Shown: positions 1 to 6,166, counted from the stretch's first letter. The stretch: DNA of 6,201 nt from Methanosaeta sp. NSP1 (GCA_002256595.1 NOLC01000185.1:1-6201), one strand, 5' to 3'. The notes: generated from the letters alone by a model not told the origin. Numbers and translations are program-made.

Positions 1-48
1 ACAAATAATATAAAAACTGTTTTTAAAATTAAATATAATTTTTAAATT

Positions 49-70
49 ATTTATAATTAAAATTATAAAT
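49..70. repeat. A/T-only palindrome (10-bp arms, 2-base centre)
   Basis: ATTTATAATT at 49-58 is followed by AA and then by its exact reverse complement AATTATAAAT at 61-70. It lies inside the A/T-only block. Low-complexity A/T sequence yields inverted repeats easily, so the symmetry may be chance. If real, it could be a binding site for a dimeric regulator or a DNA-bending protein. No function can be assigned from the sequence. Confidence 0.4.
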
Positions 71-89
71 TTTTGATTGCCTCAAATCT

Positions 90-148
90 AAAGAAAAAGT
101 TAGAATTGAATAAGCTTATGATAAGAGTTGTTTGGCTTGCCACTCTTA
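90..148 (-). terminator. Possible transcription terminator of the minus-strand methyltransferase gene
   Basis: Read on the minus strand, about 80 bases beyond the methyltransferase stop codon there is a potential hairpin with perfect 7-bp arms (TAAGAGT at 122-128 and ACTCTTA at 142-148, 13-base loop). Further downstream is a T-rich tract, ACTTTTTCTTT, the complement of 90-100. Archaeal termination relies mainly on T-tracts, so the tract is the stronger element and the hairpin may be incidental. The gap of about 20 bases between them is too long for a classical intrinsic terminator. Confidence 0.25.
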
Positions 149-230
149 AGTTCGGATGCATCTGATATTTTGAATTCTCAGTCTTAGTGCTCGTCCTTTT
201 CGCATACTAACCTACGAGAGTTGATTTTGC

Positions 231-926
231 TTAACTCATTGTCCTCTTAGAGGGGTTTTGCTCCACTTTTACCAGCACCGCTTCTACCTCGGAACGCACC
301 AGCTCCTCCCCTCTTATCTTCATCCTCCAGCCGTGAGTCCTGATAAGATCCATTTTCAGACCAGAGAACATGGCCGCAACCTCGCCTTCCCTGAAGTAGT
401 GGGTGATGATGCCGCTGCCGCGCCGAAATGTCCCCGCTTCGACTTCCTCTCCCTGCCCCATCCTCATATCCTCCACTGAAAAATCCCTAAAGAACAGTCT
501 GCCTCCGGGCCGGAGAACCCGCGCTGCCTCGCCGGCCAGGGCCAGGCGCTCGGCTAGTAGGAGGTGGCCAGCCACATGAAAGGCGAAGACGGCATCAAAC
601 CTTTCCGATTGAAGCGGCAGGCGGCAGCCGTCGGCCAGGATGAGGCTGGCATCAGGTCTGGCCTTGCGGGCCAGCCTCAGCCCCTGAATAGAGATATCGA
701 TGGCAGCGACATTCCAGGATGCTGGCATGGCCGAAAGGCTCTTTCCGTCTCCGCAGCCCATCTCCAGCACCAGAGAGCCTTCAGTGAGGGTGGGCAGATC
801 CTTCGCCGAGCCGCCCCAGATCCTGCCCCGCTGAGCATAGTCCTGATTCCAGGCTTTGAGATGATCTGCAGGGCAGCGGAGTCTATCTTGGCTTTCCACA
901 GCATATGCTCTGGGAAGCTGGGGCAT
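231..926 (-). CDS. Class I SAM-dependent methyltransferase, METTL2/6/8-like C-terminal half
   Basis: The 231-residue protein is a soluble Rossmann-fold methyltransferase with no signal peptide or membrane segment. Motif I, the SAM-binding loop, is VLEMGCGDGKSL (53-64). The acidic end of strand 2 is AAIDIS (74-79, D77). ADGCRLPL (98-105) leads into FDAVFAFHV (110-118) at motif IV, and motif V/VI is RVLRPGGRLFFRDF (136-149). The later segment, FRRGSGIITHYFREGEVAAMF (167-187), recalls the 'RxDGTRxYFF' region of METTL2/6/8 proteins, some of which make 3-methylcytidine in tRNA. The substrate here is unknown, and an RNA, protein or small-molecule target all remain possible. A WNxxYxxRGRIWGG stretch (26-39) precedes the fold. 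The ATG has no Shine-Dalgarno sequence; a GTG at codon 10 is the only nearby alternative. It diverges from the ADP-ribosylglycohydrolase gene, so the two may share a control region. Confidence 0.85.
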   Translation of the reverse strand: MPQLPRAYAVESQDRLRCPADHLKAWNQDYAQRGRIWGGSAKDLPTLTEGSLVLEMGCGDGKSLSAMPASWNVAAIDISIQGLRLARKARPDASLILADGCRLPLQSERFDAVFAFHVAGHLLLAERLALAGEAARVLRPGGRLFFRDFSVEDMRMGQGEEVEAGTFRRGSGIITHYFREGEVAAMFSGLKMDLIRTHGWRMKIRGEELVRSEVEAVLVKVEQNPSKRTMS

Positions 927-993
927 TAATTTTTTGCCCGTGGCTGCATTCGTCCCGATGGCTATTAGTCCTGGGCCGCATCACTTGCCAAAC

Positions 994-1941
994 ATGCAAT
1001 TGCTGGACCGCTTCCGCGGCTGCCTTCTGGGCGGAGCAGCTGGCGACGCCCTGGGAATGCCCACCGAGGGCTACACCGCCCAGGAGATCCGGTCGCGATT
1101 CGGGCCTATTCGAGAGATGATGGCAGCCCCTGAGGGCCATTTTCATTCCGGCCTCAAAGCCGGCCAGTTCACTGACGACACCGAAGAGACGCTTCTTCTG
1201 GCCGAGTCGCTCACGGAATCATGCGGATTCTCGGCGGAGCGTTTTGCGGAGCGGCTTGCTTCTTGGGGCAGCAATTGGACACTGGATGAGAGGCAGAACC
1301 GGGGGGTGGGATTTGTCACCCGCTCTGCTGTGGAGAGCCTTATTGCCGGAACAGGATGGCAGCAGTCCGGCCTGTCCATTTCCACCTGCGGCTCGGCCAT
1401 GCGGGCGGCCCCCATCGGCCTGCTCTACCACTTCGACCTGACCATGGCAAGAAGCTATGCCGATCTGCAGAGCCTGCCCACCCACATCTCCCTGGCAGCC
1501 AGAGCGGCATCTGTGGCTGTTGCCGTGGGTGTAGCCTTAGCCCTGCACGGCTTTTCCAAAGAGGCCGTGGTCCAGGGAGCTGCCTCCTGGTCCAGCCGCC
1601 TGGATGGGGATTTTGGGGATAAGCTTCTCTATGCCTGCTCCCTGCGGGATTTGCCCGCCGGGGAGGCTCTGGAGTTGATCCGGACCTCTCCCCTGGCCAT
1701 TGAGACTGTTCCCGCTGCCTTCTACTGCTACCAAAATTTCGATGCTGAGGAGGGCCTGATAACTGCTGCCGGTGGTGGGGGAGACACTGACTCCATCGCC
1801 TCCATAGCTGGATCCCTCTTTGGAGCAAGCCAGGGCGTATCCTGGATTCCCCGCCGCTGGCTGGAGCCTCTGGAGGGCAAGGATAGGATTGAAGATGCGG
1901 CCAGGGGCCTCTGGCAGCTTTCCGCATCCTTCTGCCGCTAG
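994..1941 (+). CDS. ADP-ribosylglycohydrolase (DraG/ARH family)
   Basis: This family hydrolyses the bond between ADP-ribose and a modified residue, arginine in the case of DraG, using a dinuclear Mg/Mn centre. Numbering from the ATG at 994 gives 315 residues, close to the usual 290-360. Hallmarks occur in order: RFRGCLLGGAAGDALG (6-21), the metal-binding TDDT (60-63), RGVGFVT (103-109), STCGSAMRAAPIG (130-142, the family's 'GNGAAMR.aPlG' segment), THIS with the conserved His (163-166), and GGDTDS (262-267) followed by IASIAGSLFGA. The last ligand is Ser where DraG has Thr, a mild substitution. It is an all-helical cytosolic enzyme. The start is uncertain: an in-frame ATG at 958 would add 12 residues and lies about 28 bases after an A/T tract (926-935), but family alignment favours 994. 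No Shine-Dalgarno sequence precedes either. No partner ADP-ribosyltransferase or nif gene is visible, so the substrate is unknown. Confidence 0.88.
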   Translation: MQLLDRFRGCLLGGAAGDALGMPTEGYTAQEIRSRFGPIREMMAAPEGHFHSGLKAGQFTDDTEETLLLAESLTESCGFSAERFAERLASWGSNWTLDERQNRGVGFVTRSAVESLIAGTGWQQSGLSISTCGSAMRAAPIGLLYHFDLTMARSYADLQSLPTHISLAARAASVAVAVGVALALHGFSKEAVVQGAASWSSRLDGDFGDKLLYACSLRDLPAGEALELIRTSPLAIETVPAAFYCYQNFDAEEGLITAAGGGGDTDSIASIAGSLFGASQGVSWIPRRWLEPLEGKDRIEDAARGLWQLSASFCR

Positions 1942-1952
1942 GGCGAGGCGAT

Positions 1953-1960
1953 TTTATATC
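1953..1960 (+). promoter_or_regulatory. TATA box for argC; probable leaderless start
   Basis: TTTATATC lies in the 39-base gap between the ADP-ribosylglycohydrolase stop and argC. Its first base is 28 bases from the argC ATG. Archaeal transcription starts roughly 25 bases downstream of the TATA centre, so the start site would fall at or beside the ATG. No Shine-Dalgarno sequence lies before argC (the preceding bases are pyrimidine-rich CTCCCTCTT), which fits a leaderless mRNA. A purine-rich GAGGCGA just upstream could serve as the TFB-recognition element. It implies that argC begins its own transcription unit. Confidence 0.6.
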
Positions 1961-1980
1961 ATTAGCTCCTGCTCCCTCTT

Positions 1981-3006
1981 ATGATAGACGTAGGAATTGT
2001 GGGTGGTTCGGGCTATACCGGCGGGGAGCTTTTGCGCCTCCTGGCCAACCATCACCAGGCCAATGTGGTTGCGGTCACCTCCCGCAAGCTGGCAGGAAAG
2101 CCGGTTACTGCGGTTCATCCTCACTTAAAAAGCATTTATTCTCTTAACTTCGAGGCGCTCAACGCCAAAGAGGCAGCAGAGCGCTGCGATATTGTCTTCA
2201 CCGCCGTTCCCCATGGCACAGCCATGGACTGGGTGCCGGAGCTGCTGGATGCCGGCACCAGGGTTATTGATCTCTCCTCCGACTACCGCCTGCCTGTGGA
2301 TGTCTTCGAGAAGACCTACGCTACCCCGCACCGCGCTCCGCGTGAGGCAGTCTTCGGGCTGCCCGAGCTGCATCCCGAGGTGGCGAAAGCTATGCTGGTG
2401 GGCAACCCCGGATGCTATCCCACCGGAGCTACCCTGGGCGTGGCGCCTCTGGCCAAAGCAGGCCTGGTGGAGAGGGTGATCTACGACTCCAAGTCTGGCA
2501 TATCCGGCGCAGGCGTAGAGCCGACGGAGACCTCTCACTATCCCAATATGTCCCAGAACGTCATACCTTACAAGCTCACAGCTCACAGGCACCTCCCGGA
2601 GATAAAGCAGGAGCTCTCCCGCCTTTCGCCCGGGATTAAAGTCAACTTCACCCCCCATGTGGTGCCCTCGGTGCGGGGCATACTCACCACTGCCCATGTC
2701 CTGGCCCGGCCAGGAGCAGAGGATGCTCTGCAGGATAAGAGCCAGGTGGCATCCATCTACCGGGAGTTCTACCGCAATGCTCCCTTCGTAAGGATGGCAG
2801 ACGGCATCCCCAGGCTCTCGGCAGTGCGGGGCTCCAACTTCTGCGATATTGCCTTTGAGCCGGAGAAGGAGAGCGACCGGCTGGTGGTCATATCGGCCAT
2901 AGACAACCTGGTCAAGGGCGCCTCCGGCCAGGCCATTCAGAACATGAACCTCATGGCCGGCCTGGACGAGAAGACCGGTCTATGGTTCCCGGGACTGGCC
3001 CCTTGA
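1981..3006 (+). CDS. argC: N-acetyl-gamma-glutamyl-phosphate reductase
   Basis: The enzyme carries out the third step of arginine synthesis in the cytosol, the NADPH-dependent reduction of N-acetylglutamyl 5-phosphate to N-acetylglutamate semialdehyde. The 341-residue length is typical of the family. The dinucleotide-binding loop GGSGYTG is at 8-14 and is followed by ELLRLL. DIVFTAVPHG and VIDLSSDYRL, both family signatures, come next. The catalytic cysteine is C145 within GNPGCYPT (141-148). KSGISGAG follows, then the HRHLPEI segment (202-208) that carries the catalytic histidine region. The C-terminal IDNLVKGASGQAIQNMN (307-323) is the standard closing motif. No key residue is missing. The ATG at 1981 is the first possible start and puts the nucleotide-binding strand at the N-terminus as expected. 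The gene heads a cluster with the CBS gene (24-base gap), argJ and argH. Confidence 0.97.
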   Translation: MIDVGIVGGSGYTGGELLRLLANHHQANVVAVTSRKLAGKPVTAVHPHLKSIYSLNFEALNAKEAAERCDIVFTAVPHGTAMDWVPELLDAGTRVIDLSSDYRLPVDVFEKTYATPHRAPREAVFGLPELHPEVAKAMLVGNPGCYPTGATLGVAPLAKAGLVERVIYDSKSGISGAGVEPTETSHYPNMSQNVIPYKLTAHRHLPEIKQELSRLSPGIKVNFTPHVVPSVRGILTTAHVLARPGAEDALQDKSQVASIYREFYRNAPFVRMADGIPRLSAVRGSNFCDIAFEPEKESDRLVVISAIDNLVKGASGQAIQNMNLMAGLDEKTGLWFPGLAP

Positions 3007-3016
3007 TTGGAAAATG

Positions 3017-3024
3017 GGAGATGA
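3017..3024 (+). promoter_or_regulatory. Shine-Dalgarno site of the CBS-domain gene
   Basis: GGAGATGA matches the archaeal consensus GGAGGTGA at seven of eight bases and sits six bases before the ATG at 3031. It fixes the start of the CBS gene and shows that this internal cistron uses SD-dependent initiation, unlike the leaderless-looking argC. The ATG inside the site (3021) is out of frame with the CBS gene. Confidence 0.65.
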
Positions 3025-3030
3025 AAGAGG

Positions 3031-3510
3031 ATGAAAGTCAGAGACATTATGAATGTCAAGCCAGTCACAGTCCAGGCGGAGGCTTCGCTGAGCGATGCCG
3101 CCAGAATCCTGCGGGAGAATAAGGTAAGCGGGCTTCCGGTCTTGGATGGCGAGAAGCTGGTGGGAATTGTATCTGAGTCTGACCTTCTGCGACTGCTGTC
3201 TGTAGAGGAGAATGAGGGCGGTCTCTGGCTTCCCAGCCCCTTCGAGATCCTCGAGGTCCCATTCCGCGATCTGGTGAAATGGGAGAGGATGCGCCAAGGC
3301 GCAGATGAGATCACCAAGAAGAAGGTCGCCGGGGTCATGAGCCGAAATCTGCATGAAGTGGGGCCAAACGACTCCATAGAAGAGGCAGCAGGCATCATGA
3401 CCCGCCACCGCATCAACCGCTTGCCGGTGGTGGAAGGGGGGCGGCTGGTGGGAATAGTGACCCGGGGAGACATCATCTCCGGTCTGGGGATGAGGCATGA
3501 AGAGGGTTGA
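3031..3510 (+). CDS. Two-CBS-domain (Bateman module) protein
   Basis: The 159-residue protein consists almost entirely of a pair of CBS domains, which form a cleft that commonly binds AMP, ATP, SAM or related ligands. CBS1 spans about residues 1-57 (VRDIMNVKPVTVQ, then SGLPVLDGEKLVGIVSESDLL with D51 as the typical ribose-contacting Asp). CBS2 spans about 103-153 (VMSRNLHEV, then NRLPVVEGGRLVGIVTRGDII with D147). Between them is a linker with GGLWLPSPFEILEVP, which I recognise from stand-alone CBS proteins of methanogens. There is no DNA-binding, enzymatic or membrane domain. It lies between argC and argJ with a good Shine-Dalgarno site and overlaps argJ by 14 bases, so translation is probably coupled. 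A role in sensing energy or SAM state for the arginine pathway is inference only; the ligand and partner are unknown. Confidence 0.92.
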   Translation: MKVRDIMNVKPVTVQAEASLSDAARILRENKVSGLPVLDGEKLVGIVSESDLLRLLSVEENEGGLWLPSPFEILEVPFRDLVKWERMRQGADEITKKKVAGVMSRNLHEVGPNDSIEEAAGIMTRHRINRLPVVEGGRLVGIVTRGDIISGLGMRHEEG

Positions 3511-4675
3511 GGGGGGCATATGCGCCGTCTCCGGGGTGAGTGCGGCGGGAGTGCGCCGGGGAAGGCACGGCCTGGCTTTGATCGTCGCTTCCGGCGCTGC
3601 GGCTGGCATGTTCACCACCAACCGGGTGAGAGCCGCGCCTTTGGAGGTCACAGCCCAAAACCTGGCTGGCGGCCACCTGGATGGAGTAATAGCCAACAGC
3701 GGCTGCGCCAATGCCTATACCGGTCCGAGAGGCCTGGAGGATGCCAGGTCCATGGCCAGGCTTCTGGCCGGTTTTTTGGGAACGGATGAGACAAAGATCG
3801 GCGTAGCATCCACCGGGGTCATAGGCAGGTACCTGGATCTGGGTCAGATCCAAAGCCTCTTTCTGGAGGCGTCGGCGAATCTGCGAAGCGATGGGACCGC
3901 CAGCATGGATGCGGAGCGGGCCATCATGACCACAGACACCAGGCCCAAGGAAATCGCTGTAGAGCATGGCGGCCTGCGAGTGGCCGGGATAGTCAAGGGG
4001 GCGGGAATGATAGAGCCCAATGTGGCCACCATGCTCTGCTTCCTCTATACCGATGCCGTGATCTCGGCTGAAAGGCTGCATGACTGCCTAGCCGATGCGG
4101 TAAAGGACAGCTTCAATATGCTTACCGTGGATGGGGACACCAGCACCAATGACACCGTCCTGATCACGGCCACGGGACGGGCGACAGGGCGGGAGGAGGA
4201 CCTCAGGGAGGCTCTGCGGTATGTCTGCATGGAGCTGGCCAGGATGATGGCCCGGGACGGGGAAGGGGCCAGCAAGTACTTCGAGGTGTATGTAACCGGA
4301 GCGGCCAGCGAGAAAGATGCCCGGCTGGCGGCCAAGGCCGTGGCCAGGAGCAGCCTGGTCAAGACCGCAGTCTACGGAGCCGATCCCAACTGGGGGCGGA
4401 TCATCTGTGCTGTGGGCTACTCCGGGGCGGAGATGGATCCGACCAGGATCACCCTGGGGCTGGAGGGAAAGAGTCGGGATGGCTCAGCGAGCCGGGTCTC
4501 ATTGGTGGAAAGGGGAAAGATCGTTGAGGACGTGCTGGACCGGGCCCAGGAGATAATGAAGGGCGAGGAGATCATCATCAATATCGACCTCTCGCTCGGC
4601 AGCGCCAGCGCACGCGGCTTCGGCTGCGACCTGACCCACGAATATGTGAATGTGAATGCCAATTACACCACCTGA
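3497..4675 (+). CDS. argJ: Glutamate N-acetyltransferase (ornithine acetyltransferase)
   Basis: ArgJ transfers the acetyl group of N-acetylornithine to glutamate, releasing ornithine and regenerating N-acetylglutamate; some homologues also use acetyl-CoA. The 392-residue precursor is an Ntn-type self-cleaving enzyme. The cleavage site is in KGAGMIEPNVATML: A177|T178, with T178 becoming the N-terminal nucleophile of the beta chain. The oxyanion-hole pair T106-G107 is in STGVIG (105-110). FTTNRVRAAP, NSGCANAYTG, DGEGASKY and GADPNWGRI are all present, and the protein ends in the conserved NANYTT. It is therefore intact. The start overlaps the CBS gene by 14 bases; an SD-like GGGGATGA (3486-3493) stands only three bases before the ATG. 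The N-terminal GGICAVSG aligns with the family start. Mono- or bifunctionality cannot be read from the sequence; the Methanocaldococcus jannaschii enzyme was reported monofunctional. Confidence 0.97.
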   Translation: MKRVEGGICAVSGVSAAGVRRGRHGLALIVASGAAAGMFTTNRVRAAPLEVTAQNLAGGHLDGVIANSGCANAYTGPRGLEDARSMARLLAGFLGTDETKIGVASTGVIGRYLDLGQIQSLFLEASANLRSDGTASMDAERAIMTTDTRPKEIAVEHGGLRVAGIVKGAGMIEPNVATMLCFLYTDAVISAERLHDCLADAVKDSFNMLTVDGDTSTNDTVLITATGRATGREEDLREALRYVCMELARMMARDGEGASKYFEVYVTGAASEKDARLAAKAVARSSLVKTAVYGADPNWGRIICAVGYSGAEMDPTRITLGLEGKSRDGSASRVSLVERGKIVEDVLDRAQEIMKGEEIIINIDLSLGSASARGFGCDLTHEYVNVNANYTT

Positions 4676-4676
4676 T

Positions 4677-6122
4677 ATGTTTCGCGATCAACGCCTGGGG
4701 AAGAGCCGGCAGGATGTGGTGGAGTACCTGTCCAGCCGGGATGCCGATCTGAGGATATTTCATTCCGACCTGCTGGTGGACAGGGCTCATCTGCTGATGT
4801 TAAGTGAGCAGAATCTGATATCCAGGGATATCTGCTACCAGATCATGGCTGCGATTGATGATTTGATGGCTGAGGGCCCAGAGGCCCTGGGGCCGGGGGA
4901 GGATGTGCATGAGGCCATTGAGGCTTACATCCTGCAAAAGGTCGGGCCTGAAGGAGGCAGGATGCACACCGGGCGGTCAAGGAACGACGAGGTGGCCACC
5001 TGCATACGCCTGTCGCTTCGGGAGGAGATGCTCTCTCTCATGGCCGGGCAGCTTGGCCTTCTCCAGACCATGCTCCATATAGCGGCTGATCACACCGAGA
5101 CGGTCATCCCCGGCTTCACCCACACCCAGCATGCCCAGCCTACCACGCTGGCCCATCATCTCCTCTCTCATGCCGATGCTGCCGCCCGGGACCTATCCCG
5201 GCTGGAGGAGGCTTATGGCAGGGTCAATCAGAGCCCCCTGGGAGCGGCTGCCTTCGCCTCAACCGGCTTTATGATCGACAGGACCCTCACCGCCAGGCTG
5301 CTGGGCTTCGAGGGCCTGGTGGAGAACAGCATGGATGCCGTCTCCACCCGGGACTTCATCCTGGAGGTTTTATCTGACATGGCCATTGTAATGGTCAATT
5401 TAAGCCGTCTGGCGGAGGAGCTGGTGCTCTGGTCCACATCAGAGTTCGGATATTTGGAGCTGGACAACCTCTATGCCTCCACCAGCTCCATCATGCCCCA
5501 GAAGAAAAATCCGGATACAGCAGAGCTGGCCCGCGGCAAGGCCGGCTCGGTCTTGGGCAGCCTCGTCGCCGCTCATGCCATCTGCAAGGCACTTCCCATG
5601 AGCTACAATCGGGACCTGCAGGAGATAACGCCTCACCTCTGGAGGGCGGTTGACTGGACGGCAAGCACCATTTGCATACTTGAAGGCTGCCTTGCCACTC
5701 TAAAATTCAATAAGGAGCGGCTGGAGAAGAGCTCAGGGGCGGGCTTTTCTACAGCCACAGAGATAGCCGACTCTCTGGTGAGGAAAACAGGCATGCCCTT
5801 TCGCACGGCGCACAGCATTGTGGGACGGATTGCAGCCACAGGCGGCAGGCCGGCTCTGGCCGATCTGGACCGCATCGCCCTGGAGATGGCGGGCTACAAG
5901 GTCAGCGAGAGGGGCTTTGCCCAGTCTGATCTGGAGAAGGCTCTTGATACCAAAAGCAATGTGGCCTTGCGGTCCAATACAGGTGGACCGGCCCCTGAGG
6001 AGACAGAGAGGATGATAAAAGAGAGATTGAAGATGATAGCCCTGGCTGAAGAGCGGCTGGAACAGAGGCGGGAGTGTGCCAGCCGGGCCTTAGCAGAACT
6101 GAAAAACCTGAGGCCATCCTGA
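4677..6122 (+). CDS. argH: Argininosuccinate lyase
   Basis: ArgH catalyses the last step of arginine synthesis, splitting argininosuccinate into arginine and fumarate as a cytosolic homotetramer of the fumarase/aspartase superfamily. From the ATG at 4677 it has 481 residues. The three superfamily regions are intact: GGRMHTGRSRND (93-104), GFTHTQHAQPTTLAHH (146-161, with H149 in the conserved THxQ), and the signature loop SSIMPQKKNPD (270-280) with the likely catalytic Ser S271. NSMDAVSTRDF and SYNRDLQE are also diagnostic. The C-terminal GGPAPEE resembles Methanosarcina ArgH as I recall it. Two starts are possible. The ATG at 4677 follows the argJ stop by one base (TGATATG) and fits homologue N-termini. 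An in-frame ATG at 4656 would add seven residues inside argJ, with a weak GTGA upstream. Either way, translation is probably coupled to argJ. No terminator-like T-tract follows the stop codon. Confidence 0.96.
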   Translation: MFRDQRLGKSRQDVVEYLSSRDADLRIFHSDLLVDRAHLLMLSEQNLISRDICYQIMAAIDDLMAEGPEALGPGEDVHEAIEAYILQKVGPEGGRMHTGRSRNDEVATCIRLSLREEMLSLMAGQLGLLQTMLHIAADHTETVIPGFTHTQHAQPTTLAHHLLSHADAAARDLSRLEEAYGRVNQSPLGAAAFASTGFMIDRTLTARLLGFEGLVENSMDAVSTRDFILEVLSDMAIVMVNLSRLAEELVLWSTSEFGYLELDNLYASTSSIMPQKKNPDTAELARGKAGSVLGSLVAAHAICKALPMSYNRDLQEITPHLWRAVDWTASTICILEGCLATLKFNKERLEKSSGAGFSTATEIADSLVRKTGMPFRTAHSIVGRIAATGGRPALADLDRIALEMAGYKVSERGFAQSDLEKALDTKSNVALRSNTGGPAPEETERMIKERLKMIALAEERLEQRRECASRALAELKNLRPS

Positions 6123-6136
6123 TGCCATCCTCCAAA

Positions 6137-6144
6137 TTTATAAA
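6137..6144 (+). promoter_or_regulatory. TATA box for the gene that begins at 6167
   Basis: TTTATAAA lies 15 bases after the argH stop, with its first base 30 bases before the ATG at 6167. This is almost the same geometry as the TATA box before argC, so transcription would start at or next to the ATG. A competing reading is that the GAAGGA at 6151-6156, ten bases before the ATG, is a Shine-Dalgarno site used on read-through mRNA from the arg operon. Both may operate. Confidence 0.5.
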
Positions 6145-6166
6145 CTAAAAGAAGGATTTGATAATC

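Larger units (their letters stand above)
1..230. other. AT-rich non-coding spacer left of the methyltransferase gene
   Basis: No credible gene is seen here. The first 80 bases contain only six G or C, and positions 20-74 are 55 consecutive A/T bases, in sharp contrast to the GC-rich genes that follow. From about position 100 the composition becomes mixed. The A/T block holds a near-perfect palindrome (arms 49-58 and 61-70) and several TATA-like words such as TTTATAATT. It could be a promoter region for a gene beyond the left edge, the 3' flank of the minus-strand methyltransferase gene, or simply unconstrained intergenic DNA. No tRNA, rRNA or CRISPR structure was found in it. Confidence 0.7.

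Noticed and set aside
150..160. GTTCGGATGCA resembling a tRNA T-loop
   Set aside because: The flanks do not pair as a T-stem, and no acceptor stem, D-arm or anticodon arm can be laid around it.
118..165. Tiny open frame starting MIRVVW (15 codons)
   Set aside because: Too short, no ribosome binding site, and in an AT-rich spacer where such frames arise by chance.
243..253. CCTCTTAGAGG inverted repeat as terminator of the methyltransferase gene
   Set aside because: It lies inside the coding region just before the stop codon, would leave a one-base loop, and has no T-tract after it on the minus strand.
934..993. TTG at 934 as start of the ADP-ribosylglycohydrolase
   Set aside because: It adds 20 residues absent from family N-termini, has no Shine-Dalgarno site, and is rarer than the in-frame ATGs at 958 and 994.
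1340..1927. Long open frame (195 codons) on the minus strand
   Set aside because: It is antisense to the ADP-ribosylglycohydrolase gene, rich in Arg, Pro, Gly and Ser, and has no recognisable motif. This is typical of a shadow frame in GC-rich coding DNA.
2980..3711. Long open frame (243 codons) on the minus strand
   Set aside because: It lies opposite the CBS gene and the argJ start, both clearly real from family motifs, and shows no domain of its own.
3473..4081. Open frame (202 codons) on the minus strand opposite argJ
   Set aside because: No motif or plausible start signal, and it is fully covered by argJ with intact catalytic motifs on the other strand.
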